Source of the DNA: Methylibium rhizosphaerae
Lineage (GTDB): Bacteria; Pseudomonadota; Gammaproteobacteria; Burkholderiales; Burkholderiaceae_C
NCBI RefSeq assembly: GCF_006386545.1
Contig: NZ_SWAR01000040.1
Location: 1 to 50,171 of the forward strand
Direction of reading: 5' to 3'
DNA length: 50,171 nt
In this document: positions 42,032-49,967 of the stretch, piece by piece
Position numbering within the stretch: position 1 is the first letter of the stretch
Layout of the letters: the number at the start of each line of letters is the position of its first letter
Program-made: the position numbers and the translations under genes
The notes under the pieces: generated by a model
Told to the model about the DNA's origin: nothing
Seen by the model: the letters and a program-made list of their open reading frames with translations, nothing else
The model's database searches: none

Positions 42032-43867
42032 ATGAATCGAACCCAACGCCTCTTCGGCATGCCCAGGCGTACCGCGTCCGCGGCACGCCTGATCATGCTC
42101 GCCGCCGGCCTGTCGGCCGCCTGGTCCGCGAACGCGGCCAACTGCACCGACGCACCCGCCAGCGGCCGCAGCTACTACATCGTCAACAAGGCCAGCGGCC
42201 TGCAGCTCGACGTGGCCTACGGGTCCACCAAGAGCGGCGCAGACGTCATCCAGTGGGCCGGCGGCACGCAGTCGAACCAGCAATGGTTGTTCACGCAGAC
42301 CGGCCCGGGGGTCTTCACCATCCGCGCCGGGCACACCCTGCAGGCGCTGGACCTGCTCAACTGGGACTCGAGCGAGAACGCGCCCGTCAAGCAGTACACC
42401 TACAGCGGCCACGCAAACCAGCAGTGGACCGTGGCGCGCAGCGGCGACGCCTACACCATCGCGTCGAAGTCTTCCAACAAGCTCCGGACGATGCCCAACC
42501 CGGCGGCCGGCTCGGCCTTGCGCCAGAACTCCGACCAGCAGGGATCGGCGCTGCAGCGCTGGTACTTCAACCCGGTGGACGGCAAGTGCAGCGCCAGCGG
42601 CACCTTCGGCAGCTTCATGGGCTTCGACCGCGTGCTGGTCGGTGGCCTGATCGATGCCCGGAAAAGCCTCTGGGGAGTCGATAGCAAGAACCTCACGGAC
42701 ACGATGAGCAAGGCGCCGTGGGATCTGCGGTACTCGTACATCCACAGCCACACCACCGCGCAGGATCCCGCGTGCTACACCAAGTGCAAGAAGGAGTGCT
42801 TCGGCTGGTGGGGCTGCGAGGGCATGGACAGTGGCGGCCAGTACAACCTCACGGCGGGCGGCAAGATCATCTTCCGCAACCAGGAGAACGCCGAAACCTT
42901 CCAGCTCCCCGACGGCTCGCCCCATCGGCTGATCCAGCAGTGGAGCTATTACGCGGGGGAGGACCTCGGGAAGGCGCAAGGCCGGCTGAATCAGCAGTGG
43001 GGCGTCAAGAACTATTACGAGGCGGACTACCGTGGCGCCATCAACAATCAGTGGCTGCTCAAGGGCTACCTGGATGACTTCCGATTCCTGCTGAAGACCA
43101 TCGGCAACGAGAAGAACATCATCCAACTCGAGCCGGACTTCTGGGGCTTCATCCGGGACACGGACGGCAATTTCCCCAACGATGCGACCAAGATCCCGGC
43201 CGCTTTGAGCCAAGCTGCCGGCGACGAGTGCAAGGGCAAGGGCTTCGGCGACAACGCCGGCGGTCTCGCACGCTGCATGATCGAGATGGCGAAGAAGTTC
43301 GCGCCCAACTCGACCGTCGGCCTGCACATCTCGTGCTGGGACATCATGAAAGAGCCGGAAGAGCCGCAGAAGGGCGTGCAGGCGTGCATTCGCTACTACA
43401 AGTCGCTGGGGGCCGACACGGGCCACTTCATCGTCGGTGACGTGACCGATCGGGATGCCGGGTGGGCCTCCTTGCCGGAGAACGGCTCGAAGACCTGGTA
43501 TTACTGGAGCGACGAGTACTTCGACAAGGTGATGGGCAAGTTCAAGACGCTGACCGAGGCGATCGGCAAGCCGCTGATCCTCTGGCAGATCCCGCTGGGC
43601 AACGTCAACATGCCCAACAAGTACGGCCCGTACATCGACGTGGAAAGGAAGATCCGCGGAGCCGGCCAGTTCAAGGACGACAAGGTCTATCACTTCTTCA
43701 CCAAGATGGACAAGGTCACCGCGGCGCACATCGTCGCGCTCCAGTTCGGCGCCGGCCACAACGAGACGACGTCGACCGAGACCGACGGCGGTTATCTGCT
43801 GTGGTTCGCGAAGGAGTACTACAACAAGATCAAGGTCCCCGGCTCCCAGCACGGGAAGCTGAGGTAG
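42032..43867 (+). CDS. Ricin-B lectin fused to the unrecognised putative glycosidase domain
   Basis: 611 residues from ATG 42032. A signal peptide ends near WSANAANC. Residues ~45-185 are a ricin-type beta-trefoil with the repeated Q-x-W motif (QSNQQWLF, HANQQWTV, ALQRWYF) and YYIVNKASGLQLDVA. Residues ~220-600 align with the lipoprotein at 18551-19816: APWDLRYSYIHSH, LLKGYLDDFRFLL, IIQLEPDFWGF (Glu367), TVGLHISCWDI, HFIVGDVTDRDAGW, LILWQIPLGN and ALQFGAGHNETTSTETDGG. All six cysteines of that protein are kept, with extra ones in the ACYTKCKKECFGWWGC cluster. No named family matched. The conserved Glu in the strand-end LEPDFWG motif and the Asp residues of DVTDRDAGW are candidate catalytic residues (inference). 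Confidence 0.85.
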   Translation: MNRTQRLFGMPRRTASAARLIMLAAGLSAAWSANAANCTDAPASGRSYYIVNKASGLQLDVAYGSTKSGADVIQWAGGTQSNQQWLFTQTGPGVFTIRAGHTLQALDLLNWDSSENAPVKQYTYSGHANQQWTVARSGDAYTIASKSSNKLRTMPNPAAGSALRQNSDQQGSALQRWYFNPVDGKCSASGTFGSFMGFDRVLVGGLIDARKSLWGVDSKNLTDTMSKAPWDLRYSYIHSHTTAQDPACYTKCKKECFGWWGCEGMDSGGQYNLTAGGKIIFRNQENAETFQLPDGSPHRLIQQWSYYAGEDLGKAQGRLNQQWGVKNYYEADYRGAINNQWLLKGYLDDFRFLLKTIGNEKNIIQLEPDFWGFIRDTDGNFPNDATKIPAALSQAAGDECKGKGFGDNAGGLARCMIEMAKKFAPNSTVGLHISCWDIMKEPEEPQKGVQACIRYYKSLGADTGHFIVGDVTDRDAGWASLPENGSKTWYYWSDEYFDKVMGKFKTLTEAIGKPLILWQIPLGNVNMPNKYGPYIDVERKIRGAGQFKDDKVYHFFTKMDKVTAAHIVALQFGAGHNETTSTETDGGYLLWFAKEYYNKIKVPGSQHGKLR

Positions 43868-43878
43868 GCGACCGGATG

Positions 43879-43905
43879 CCGGCACGCTGCGCAAGCGCGT
43901 GCCGG
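43879..43905 (+). repeat. Inverted repeat downstream of the lectin gene
   Basis: CCGGCACGC (43879-43887) pairs with GCGTGCCGG (43897-43905). It may add to mRNA 3' protection ahead of the stronger terminator. Confidence 0.4.
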
Positions 43906-43937
43906 ACGCGGCCGGCGCCGACGGCGCCGCGCGCCAC

Positions 43938-43990
43938 AGGGACGATGGCCCGCCGCGAGGCGCCAGGCCGTCGTCCCTTTCTCTTTTCCA
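43938..43990 (+). terminator. Rho-independent terminator
   Basis: AGGGACGATGGCC (43938-43950) pairs with GGCCGTCGTCCCT (43966-43978) over 13 positions with one G-T pair, and is followed by TTCTCTTTTCC. This is the best classical terminator in the window. It closes the lectin/glycosidase transcript; the rest of the 312-base gap to the next gene holds only the upstream hairpin and no gene. Confidence 0.8.
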
Positions 43991-44179
43991 CGCCCGCCAT
44001 GCGGCGCGGCACCCGGTAAACCCTGACGCGCGAGACCGGCCGGCGTCAGTGTGACGACGGCTTCGTCTCGCAGAATCCCGCCACGCGGTCACCCGACTCG
44101 TGCGTGACGTGCGGGGCCGGCATGCCAGGTCTGCCGACCCGACGTTGGCCTCGCTGGCTCAACCTACCGGAGGACCAGC

Positions 44180-45211
44180 ATGGACGACCTCGTGTACCAC
44201 TTCGGCCGCTGCGAGTTGCGCATGGGAACGCGCCAGCTGCTCGTCGAGGGGCACGAGCAGGCGCTGGAGCCGCTCGCCTTCGACCTGCTGGCCTACCTGC
44301 TGCGTCACCGCGATCGCGATGTCTCCAAGGACGAACTGCTCGACGTGGTGTGGCTCGGCCGCATCGTGTCCGTGGGCGCTCTGGCCCGCGCGGCGATGAC
44401 GGTGCGCAAGGCGATCGGCTGCACCGAGCGCAATCGGCTCATCCGCACGGTCCACAGGATCGGGTACCGGTTTGCGGCCGAGGTGCATGAGACCGTGTCC
44501 GCCGCGCCGGAGCCCACGCCCGCGGCCGCTCCCCTCAGCGTAGCCCTGCTGCCCTTCGAGAACCTCACGGGGGACCTGTCGCTTGACTGGGCGACCATCG
44601 GGCTGATGGCGCTCGTTGGCAACGCACTGGCCACCGACCCACGGCTGGCGCCCCTCACGGTGCACGACGTCGCGGCCGCGATGCAGGGGCTCGACCCTGC
44701 GGCGCCCGTGCAGGAGCGGGCTGAGGCCTTGCGGCATCGCGCCGGCGCGCGCCATGTCGTGCATACCGGCATCTCCCGTGAAGCGCAAGGCTACCGTCTC
44801 GACTATCGACTGCTCGGCGTTGCTGGCGATCCGGCCGGCACCGTCTACGCAGGCGACCTCGTGCGTCTGGGACGGGCGTTGGCCCGCCATCTGCTGCGCG
44901 AGCTGCTGCCCGGCGCGGTCGAGGGGACCGACGCCTTCACGCTGCACGACCCCTGGGCCATGCAACTGCTGGCCCGCGCGATGCAGGCCTCGGCCGAGCA
45001 CTCGTGGAGGCGTGCGCTGCTGATGCTGCGCGTCGTGCTGGAACTCGAGCCCGGCTACGCCGAGGCCCGGCGCGAACTGTCACGCATCGAGGCCTTGGCG
45101 GCGCAGTCCGCAGCCCCCGCCGAAGTGGCCGGGCCGCGGACCGCAGGGTCGTCCAGCGGCTCGGTCGACACGGCGTCTACTGCTTCTGGAACACCACGTC
45201 ATCGACGTTGA
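44180..45211 (+). CDS. Winged-helix regulator with TolB-like domain, copy C (no TPR region)
   Basis: 343 residues from ATG 44180 behind CGGAGGA. The winged helix (~5-100: YHFGRCELRMGTRQLL, LEPLAFDLLAYLLRHRDRDVSKDELLDVVW, VHRIGYRFAAEV) is more distant from copies A and B than these are from each other. A TolB-like segment follows (SVALLPFENLTGDLSLDWATIGLMALVGNALA, then GARHVVHTGISREAQGYRLDYRLLG), then a helical stretch that is only about one repeat long. Domain set: A is winged helix plus TPR, B has all three, C has winged helix plus TolB-like. Its last 35 bases overlap the 3' end of the convergent esterase gene. Lacks a membrane segment, unlike classical CadC. Confidence 0.8.
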   Translation: MDDLVYHFGRCELRMGTRQLLVEGHEQALEPLAFDLLAYLLRHRDRDVSKDELLDVVWLGRIVSVGALARAAMTVRKAIGCTERNRLIRTVHRIGYRFAAEVHETVSAAPEPTPAAAPLSVALLPFENLTGDLSLDWATIGLMALVGNALATDPRLAPLTVHDVAAAMQGLDPAAPVQERAEALRHRAGARHVVHTGISREAQGYRLDYRLLGVAGDPAGTVYAGDLVRLGRALARHLLRELLPGAVEGTDAFTLHDPWAMQLLARAMQASAEHSWRRALLMLRVVLELEPGYAEARRELSRIEALAAQSAAPAEVAGPRTAGSSSGSVDTASTASGTPRHRR

Positions 45212-47036
45212 GCCAGACGGCGCTGCCAGGCCCATCGGACCAGAACCCGATCTCCGCGCGGCCGTTGGTGACGTTGACGTCGCTGATGACCACCTGCGTG
45301 TAGACATCCGAAGGCAGAAGCTTCACGTCCTTCTGGGCACCGCCGAAGTCCTTCACGTACATCGTCTGGCCGCCGGTGCCTCTGACCCAGGCCTTGAACG
45401 TGTACAGCCCGTTGCTCAGGCCTGTCAACTGCTGGAAGGTCGTGCCCGCGTAGGGCGTCGTGCTGCGGTGGGTGAGGTGCGACGACCCGGAGCGCGGGCT
45501 CGTCTTGTCGGCGTACTGCCATGCGCCAGCGGGCCATGCGTTCCAGCCGGTGAGCCCGTTCTCGAAGCCGGCGTTGCTCGACAGGTTCAGGTCCCCGCCG
45601 ACGATGTCGACCCTGTCCGCCGTGATGTACGTGTTCCCCGAGCTCGGGTTCCGCGTGCCGGTCACACGCACCTTCAGCGTGTGGAGGCCCGCTGCCAGTG
45701 TCGGGCTGCTCCACAGCAGCACGTTGTCTGCGCGTGTGGCCGCGTAGGTGTCGACGCTGGTTTCCGCGCCGCCGTCCACGGAAATCGCGGCGACGCCGTG
45801 CATGGGTGCGCGACCTCCGTAGACGTTGACCTGGGTTCCCGTGAACTGCAGCTGGTAGTAGGCGTTCGGGACATTGGACCAGTGGTTGTCCGACTGATTC
45901 GCACCGGCTTGCCAGCCATAAGGCCAGTTCGCCGTGTTGTCGTAGCCGAACTGGGTGTCGTTGACCGTGGTGGTGCTGCCCAGGTACTTCTGCAGTTCCG
46001 GCAACAGGAGCCCGGCGATCTTGACCTGGCCTTTGTCGTGCGGATGAACACCGTCGGCGGTGTCGGACCCGAGCACCCAGTCCTTCGTGCCGATGAAGTG
46101 CACCTTGGTGTCGCCAGCACTGACCCGGGCTTTCACCGCGGCCTCCGTCTCACCCAGGTAGTGGCCGCCGAACGTGCCGATCGCCGCAATCTCTGCGTTG
46201 GGGTGCTTGGCCCGCACGGCGACGAGGAAGTCGGTGTATCGCTTCTGGAACTCGCTCGCCGGCACGCCGAGGAAAGCGTCGTTCGTCCCGAGGTTGATGA
46301 CGATGAGCCGCGGCGTGTAAGTGGAAAAGTTCCACAGCGGGTTGTTCGCGCAGGCCGTGTCCTGGCAATCCAAGGCGGACCGCGACTTGAAGTACAGGTT
46401 GTCCATGCCCGGCCAAGGGCCGACATCCTTGTAGAAGTAGCCGTTGACCAGGGCGATGCCCGAGACGGCAATCTGGGTGTGGTCCGCGCCCATCATCTCG
46501 GCGACCAGCCAGGCGTAGTCGGTCAAGGCGCCCGTGGAAGTCGAGTGCCCGGCGGTGATGGAGTCACCAATGAACTCCACCAGCGGGCGGGGATCGGGCG
46601 GCAGGGTCTTCTCGCCCACCGGGAGTTGCAGCTTCTTGATCGGCAACTTGTTGCTTTCCCAGGTGGTCGCGATCTGCAGCGTGTGCGGCCCGCTGCCCTG
46701 CGCGGACAGGGTGACTGTGGTGCTGTTGTTCCAGTTCCAGTACGAGTTCCGCACGCCGTCGATGATGTACTCGAAGGATCTCGGGGCTTCGAGATGGACC
46801 TCGATACTGGGTCCTGTGAACTTCGTGCTGAGGTAGGCGCCGCCCCAGTTGCTCGTATAGACGCTGCTGTTGCTCTTGTCCCAGCGGCCGACGAATCGAA
46901 GGTTGGGATCGCTCAGGGTGCCGTCGCCGGCCGCGGCCAGGACGGGCGCGCCGCTGGCGAGCAGCAGGCTCCCCAGACCCAGGCTGAGGAACCGGCGGGA
47001 GACGGAGATCCGGGGTGAACGCTCACGAGATGTCAT
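45177..47036 (-). CDS. CE2-like carbohydrate esterase (SGNH hydrolase) with C-terminal binding modules
   Basis: 619 residues from ATG 47036 (GGAAGG upstream). A signal peptide with SRRFLSLGLGSLLLASGAPVLAAAG (Tat-like double Arg). A beta-sandwich segment (LRFVGRWDKSNSSVY, then AYLSTKFTGPSIEVHL) precedes the SGNH core, as in CE2 acetylxylan/glucomannan esterases: block I FIGDSITAG (Ser159), LGTNDAF, and Asp328-x-x-His331 in DGVHPHDKG. Two more beta-rich domains follow (~355-480, with VNVYGGRAPMHG and LHTLKVRVTGTRN; ~480-619, opening with NAGFENGLTGW), the second like a CBM4/9-type module. CE2 enzymes remove O-acetyl groups from plant polysaccharides, which would help the GH74 and GH95 enzymes. 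Confidence 0.85.
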   Translation of the reverse strand: MTSRERSPRISVSRRFLSLGLGSLLLASGAPVLAAAGDGTLSDPNLRFVGRWDKSNSSVYTSNWGGAYLSTKFTGPSIEVHLEAPRSFEYIIDGVRNSYWNWNNSTTVTLSAQGSGPHTLQIATTWESNKLPIKKLQLPVGEKTLPPDPRPLVEFIGDSITAGHSTSTGALTDYAWLVAEMMGADHTQIAVSGIALVNGYFYKDVGPWPGMDNLYFKSRSALDCQDTACANNPLWNFSTYTPRLIVINLGTNDAFLGVPASEFQKRYTDFLVAVRAKHPNAEIAAIGTFGGHYLGETEAAVKARVSAGDTKVHFIGTKDWVLGSDTADGVHPHDKGQVKIAGLLLPELQKYLGSTTTVNDTQFGYDNTANWPYGWQAGANQSDNHWSNVPNAYYQLQFTGTQVNVYGGRAPMHGVAAISVDGGAETSVDTYAATRADNVLLWSSPTLAAGLHTLKVRVTGTRNPSSGNTYITADRVDIVGGDLNLSSNAGFENGLTGWNAWPAGAWQYADKTSPRSGSSHLTHRSTTPYAGTTFQQLTGLSNGLYTFKAWVRGTGGQTMYVKDFGGAQKDVKLLPSDVYTQVVISDVNVTNGRAEIGFWSDGPGSAVWLNVDDVVFQKQ

Positions 47037-47135
47037 GTTGCTGAACCTTCCGAGGCAACGCTGAATGCTTGAAGTACGCGATGGAGCCGACCCACTGTCG
47101 GACGACTCATCCTCGGACCGCGCGGTGTGCGAGTC

Positions 47136-47404
47136 ATGATGGAGGACGAACCCCAGGCGTGCGTCAGCTTCAGTGTTTTCCCTGCCTCCACCGGGGCGTG
47201 GCGCCTGGACGTGACCCTTCGCACAACCGACCAGCACCTCGTCGAGAAGGTGCGCAAGCTCGTCGCGTCGGGCTCACCACGGGCGGGAAGGCGTTCCAGG
47301 TGGACCAGCTCGTCGACCTCGTACTGAAGATCAAGCGACAAGGAGCAACAGTGGTGAGGATCGAGCACGTGCTGCACGCCGTATGGCGGTGGCAGGCCGG
47401 GTGA
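47136..47404 (+). pseudogene. Small hypothetical gene with an apparent one-base frameshift
   Basis: From ATG 47136 (or GTG 47127) the frame reads MMEDEPQACVSFSVFPASTG and on to RKLVASG; around 47263-47275 the sensible frame moves to LTTGGKAFQVDQLVDLV, then LKIKRQGATVVRIEHVLHAVW, ending at 47404. Adding one base in GCGTCGGGCTC would join them. The two halves have the same protein-like composition. It is either a decayed gene, a sequencing error, or (less likely) a recoding site. Family not recognised. Confidence 0.5.
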
Positions 47405-47550
47405 TGGTGCTGAACTTCGGCGCCACGACCGACGGATGCCGATGAAGCGCCGGCTGACCTGTGTCGTGTGCCACGCTCGTTGCAGCACGCCACCCGTTTC
47501 TTCTAAAGTCCTGCCGAAGCCGGCGCTTGACTGGCTCCAGGGACGGACTT

Positions 47551-47844
47551 GTGCAAGAGACCATTTCGCCGCGCGGAGCGGACGCGCCGCCTTCACGCGT
47601 GTACTTCGAGCCGGCGCATCCGCCGCTGCGGCTCGAAGAATTCCCCACCACCTTGCAACCCCTGGCACAGCGCAAATGCCTGGCCGGCGTGGGCAGCGCC
47701 GAAGCACCGTTCGTCATGGGATGGTGCGTGAGCGCCGGAGCCTGCGCTGGCGGCCTTGACGCCGAAGCCGGGCGCTGGCTGAAGGAGCAGGGGTTCGAGC
47801 GGGTAGGTAGCCAGTGGTCGCTGAGCGATCGGTGCGCCAAGTGA
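47551..47844 (+). CDS. Small hypothetical protein, first gene of the vgrG-linked operon
   Basis: 97 residues from GTG 47551, with AGGGA upstream. Its stop overlaps the next start as GTGA (47841-47844). There is no signal peptide. The sequence (SRVYFEPAHPPLRLEEFPTT, CLAGVGSAEAPFVMGWCVSAG and RWLKEQGFERVGSQWSLSDRCAK) is protein-like with a Cys-rich middle, but I recognise no family. An alternative start in the same frame further upstream (ATG 47461) gives a random-looking extension. Overlap with the next two genes indicates that they work as a unit. Confidence 0.6.
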   Translation: MQETISPRGADAPPSRVYFEPAHPPLRLEEFPTTLQPLAQRKCLAGVGSAEAPFVMGWCVSAGACAGGLDAEAGRWLKEQGFERVGSQWSLSDRCAK

Positions 47845-49139
47845 CATCGGCTTCGAACTTCACACCGCCGCCGCGGCACAGTGGCGAAGCGGCCCGGCCG
47901 CCGGCACTGCTGCCCACGCTGGAGGAAGCCAAGCCATGGGTCGAGTGGCTGAAGCTGCTCGCCAAGGCCAGTGGGGTGATCGGTGCGCTGATCGCCTTGC
48001 TCTACTTCCTGCGGATCGGCTACGTGCCGCTCGACAGCCTGGGCAGCGCGCTGGCATTGGGCGTGGTCGTCGCGCTGATCTCGCTGGGCGCCTTCGTGGC
48101 GCTGGTGGTGTGCTGGAGCTTGCCGGCATGGATCTGGATCGGCTTGCGAGACGAGAAGCAAAGCGGCTGGCTGCAGTGCTTCGTGCGCAATGGGGCGCTT
48201 GCGGGCGGCAGCCCTGTGGCCCTCCGCCGAGTGCGACTGTGGCTGTTCCTGTTCTGCACCATCGGCGGCAGCTGGCTGTGGATGCTCTTCGCCCCTGTTG
48301 CGCGCGACTGGCTCGGCGACGAGTCGAGCTGGCCGGTGTGGCTGAGGGCTGCAGGGTGGGGCTTGTTGCTGGCGGGTGTCGGCTGGTATGCGTGGCAGGT
48401 GCCCGGGCGGGCCGCCGACGCTGGACCGCTGAAGCCGAGAGGGCTGCGAACCTGGCCGGCACGCCTGCTGGTGGCGGCGCTCTACTCGACGATCACGTCG
48501 ATGCCGTTGGTGGTGCTCCTCGGGCTCATCACTTTGTCTGACTATGCCCATGCCGGGTGGTCTGTCGGCGTGGCGCTGCTGGCGGCCGGCTTTCTGTTCA
48601 CGCTGCTGTTGAACGGTTTTGCGCTGACGCTCACCCTCACGGGCAGGGGCTCCACGTTCGTGCTGGCGGGCATCCAGCTGCTGGTCTTTGCCGGCGCGCT
48701 GCTCTATGGTGCCGTGATGCTGGGCTCGGTCGGGCGATTGCACGACCGCGTGCTGGCACTGGCCTCCGTCCGTATCGAGCGCGCCCATATCGTCCTGGAC
48801 AAGGAAGGCTGCGAGCATCTCACGCAGATCGGCGTGCAATGGGCTCGGCTCCAGGGCAACGACTCCGCCAGCGTCGAATCATGCTTGCTGCCTGACGTGA
48901 CAGTCGAGACGCGCCTGGGGGCGTACTGGCGCATCGATTGCCGTGAGCCTGCATGGGGGCCAGGCGAGCCGCGCCGGCGTTCGGCGTTTGTGGTGCCGGC
49001 GGACCATGTGATGGCGTGGTACGAGGTGAGCGACGCCACCGTCGCACCCCGCAGCGAATCGCGCAGGACCTGCGGCGACTGGCCGGGCTTGTCAAAGGCA
49101 CACGAGGCGGACGGTCCAGCCTCTGGGAGAACTCCATGA
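47841..49139 (+). CDS. Polytopic membrane protein of the vgrG-linked operon
   Basis: 432 residues from GTG 47841 (GTGA overlap with the previous gene). After a ~30-residue Pro-rich N-terminus there are seven or eight hydrophobic segments, for example VIGALIALLYFLRIGYV, LALGVVVALISLGAFVALVV, LFLFCTIGGSWLWMLFA and VLAGIQLLVFAGALLYGAVM. A soluble C-terminal domain of ~125 residues follows, with KEGCEHLTQIGVQWARLQG, SCLLPDVTVETRLGAYWRIDC and FVVPADHVMAWYEVS. I do not recognise it. Membrane proteins of this kind beside vgrG genes are often immunity or effector-translocation partners, but that is inference. The stop overlaps the deaminase start as ATGA. Confidence 0.75.
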   Translation: MTSASNFTPPPRHSGEAARPPALLPTLEEAKPWVEWLKLLAKASGVIGALIALLYFLRIGYVPLDSLGSALALGVVVALISLGAFVALVVCWSLPAWIWIGLRDEKQSGWLQCFVRNGALAGGSPVALRRVRLWLFLFCTIGGSWLWMLFAPVARDWLGDESSWPVWLRAAGWGLLLAGVGWYAWQVPGRAADAGPLKPRGLRTWPARLLVAALYSTITSMPLVVLLGLITLSDYAHAGWSVGVALLAAGFLFTLLLNGFALTLTLTGRGSTFVLAGIQLLVFAGALLYGAVMLGSVGRLHDRVLALASVRIERAHIVLDKEGCEHLTQIGVQWARLQGNDSASVESCLLPDVTVETRLGAYWRIDCREPAWGPGEPRRRSAFVVPADHVMAWYEVSDATVAPRSESRRTCGDWPGLSKAHEADGPASGRTP

Positions 49140-49819
49140 ATGTCCCGACGCCTCTCGACCTTGAAGGACTGCAGCAGGCATGGGCCGCGTTGCCGGCTGG
49201 AGCACGGGTCTCGTTCGAAGAGCAGTGGGCAGGCTTGCGGGGCGGCGGCCTGGCATGCGGCTCGGCCATCGTCGATGCACAGGGCCAGCTTATGGGGCGC
49301 GGTCGCAACCACGCCTACGAGGCGGCGGGGCCGCTCGATACGCGGACGAGCAGGGCGCTGCAGGACACGCGCATCGCCCATGCGGAGCTCAATGCGCTCG
49401 CCCAGGTCGCCACCGATGTCGACCACAAGGTGCTGACGCTCTGGTCGACCCAGCACCCTTGCGCCATGTGCGCGGCCGCGGTGCAGTTCGTCGGCATCGG
49501 TCGTGTCGTCTACCTGGCAGACGACCTGTCCGACGATTCGTCCGCCGAGGAAATCGCCGGGAGCAGGGGAGCGGTCCCCTATGAAGCCTACGGACAGCCA
49601 CTGTGGGCCGCGGTCAGCACGCTGCTGTTCCTGCACAACCCGGCAGTCCGTTTGGGCGCGAACGCGCGCAGCATCAAGCAGGGCCTCGAGCGCTGCCCAA
49701 AGCTTGCGCGGTTGGCGCTGGACCTCGCGAAGGCCGACACGCTGGGTCATGCGGCTCGTTCGGGAGCGGAGCTGCCGGTGGCACTTGCGCCTTTCCTGGC
49801 AGATCTCCGGGGTGCTTGA
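49136..49819 (+). CDS. Nucleoside/CMP-type deaminase upstream of vgrG
   Basis: 227 residues from ATG 49136 (ATGA overlap with the membrane-protein gene). The cytidine-deaminase-fold zinc site is intact: His82-Ala-Glu84 in IAHAELNAL, and Cys109-x-x-Cys112 in HPCAMCAAAV. The spacing and the HAE/PCxxC form match the dCMP/guanine/tRNA-adenosine branch. About 65 residues precede the zinc motif (GLACGSAIVDAQGQLMGRGRNHAYE) and ~100 follow (VQFVGIGRVVYLADDLSDDSS and a helical C-terminus). There is no signal peptide. Substrate is unclear: a housekeeping-type base or nucleoside, or, given the vgrG 148 bases downstream, an effector or its modifier. Confidence 0.85.
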   Translation: MNVPTPLDLEGLQQAWAALPAGARVSFEEQWAGLRGGGLACGSAIVDAQGQLMGRGRNHAYEAAGPLDTRTSRALQDTRIAHAELNALAQVATDVDHKVLTLWSTQHPCAMCAAAVQFVGIGRVVYLADDLSDDSSAEEIAGSRGAVPYEAYGQPLWAAVSTLLFLHNPAVRLGANARSIKQGLERCPKLARLALDLAKADTLGHAARSGAELPVALAPFLADLRGA

Positions 49820-49967
49820 GCCGTTGGCGCCGGTTGGGGCCACGTCTGCGCAAGGCGTGGCGTGGTAACGCCTTGATGCAACTGCCACCCGAACTAGGGG
49901 CGTGACCCCTTGCCACGGTCCTCCACAATCGCGCGCAACGAAGACTTCGCTCCAGGGAGGAGTGGAC

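Noticed and set aside
41999-44092. 697-codon minus-strand frame opposite the lectin gene
   Set aside because: The plus strand encodes a signal peptide, QxW lectin repeats and motifs shared with another gene; the minus frame has none.
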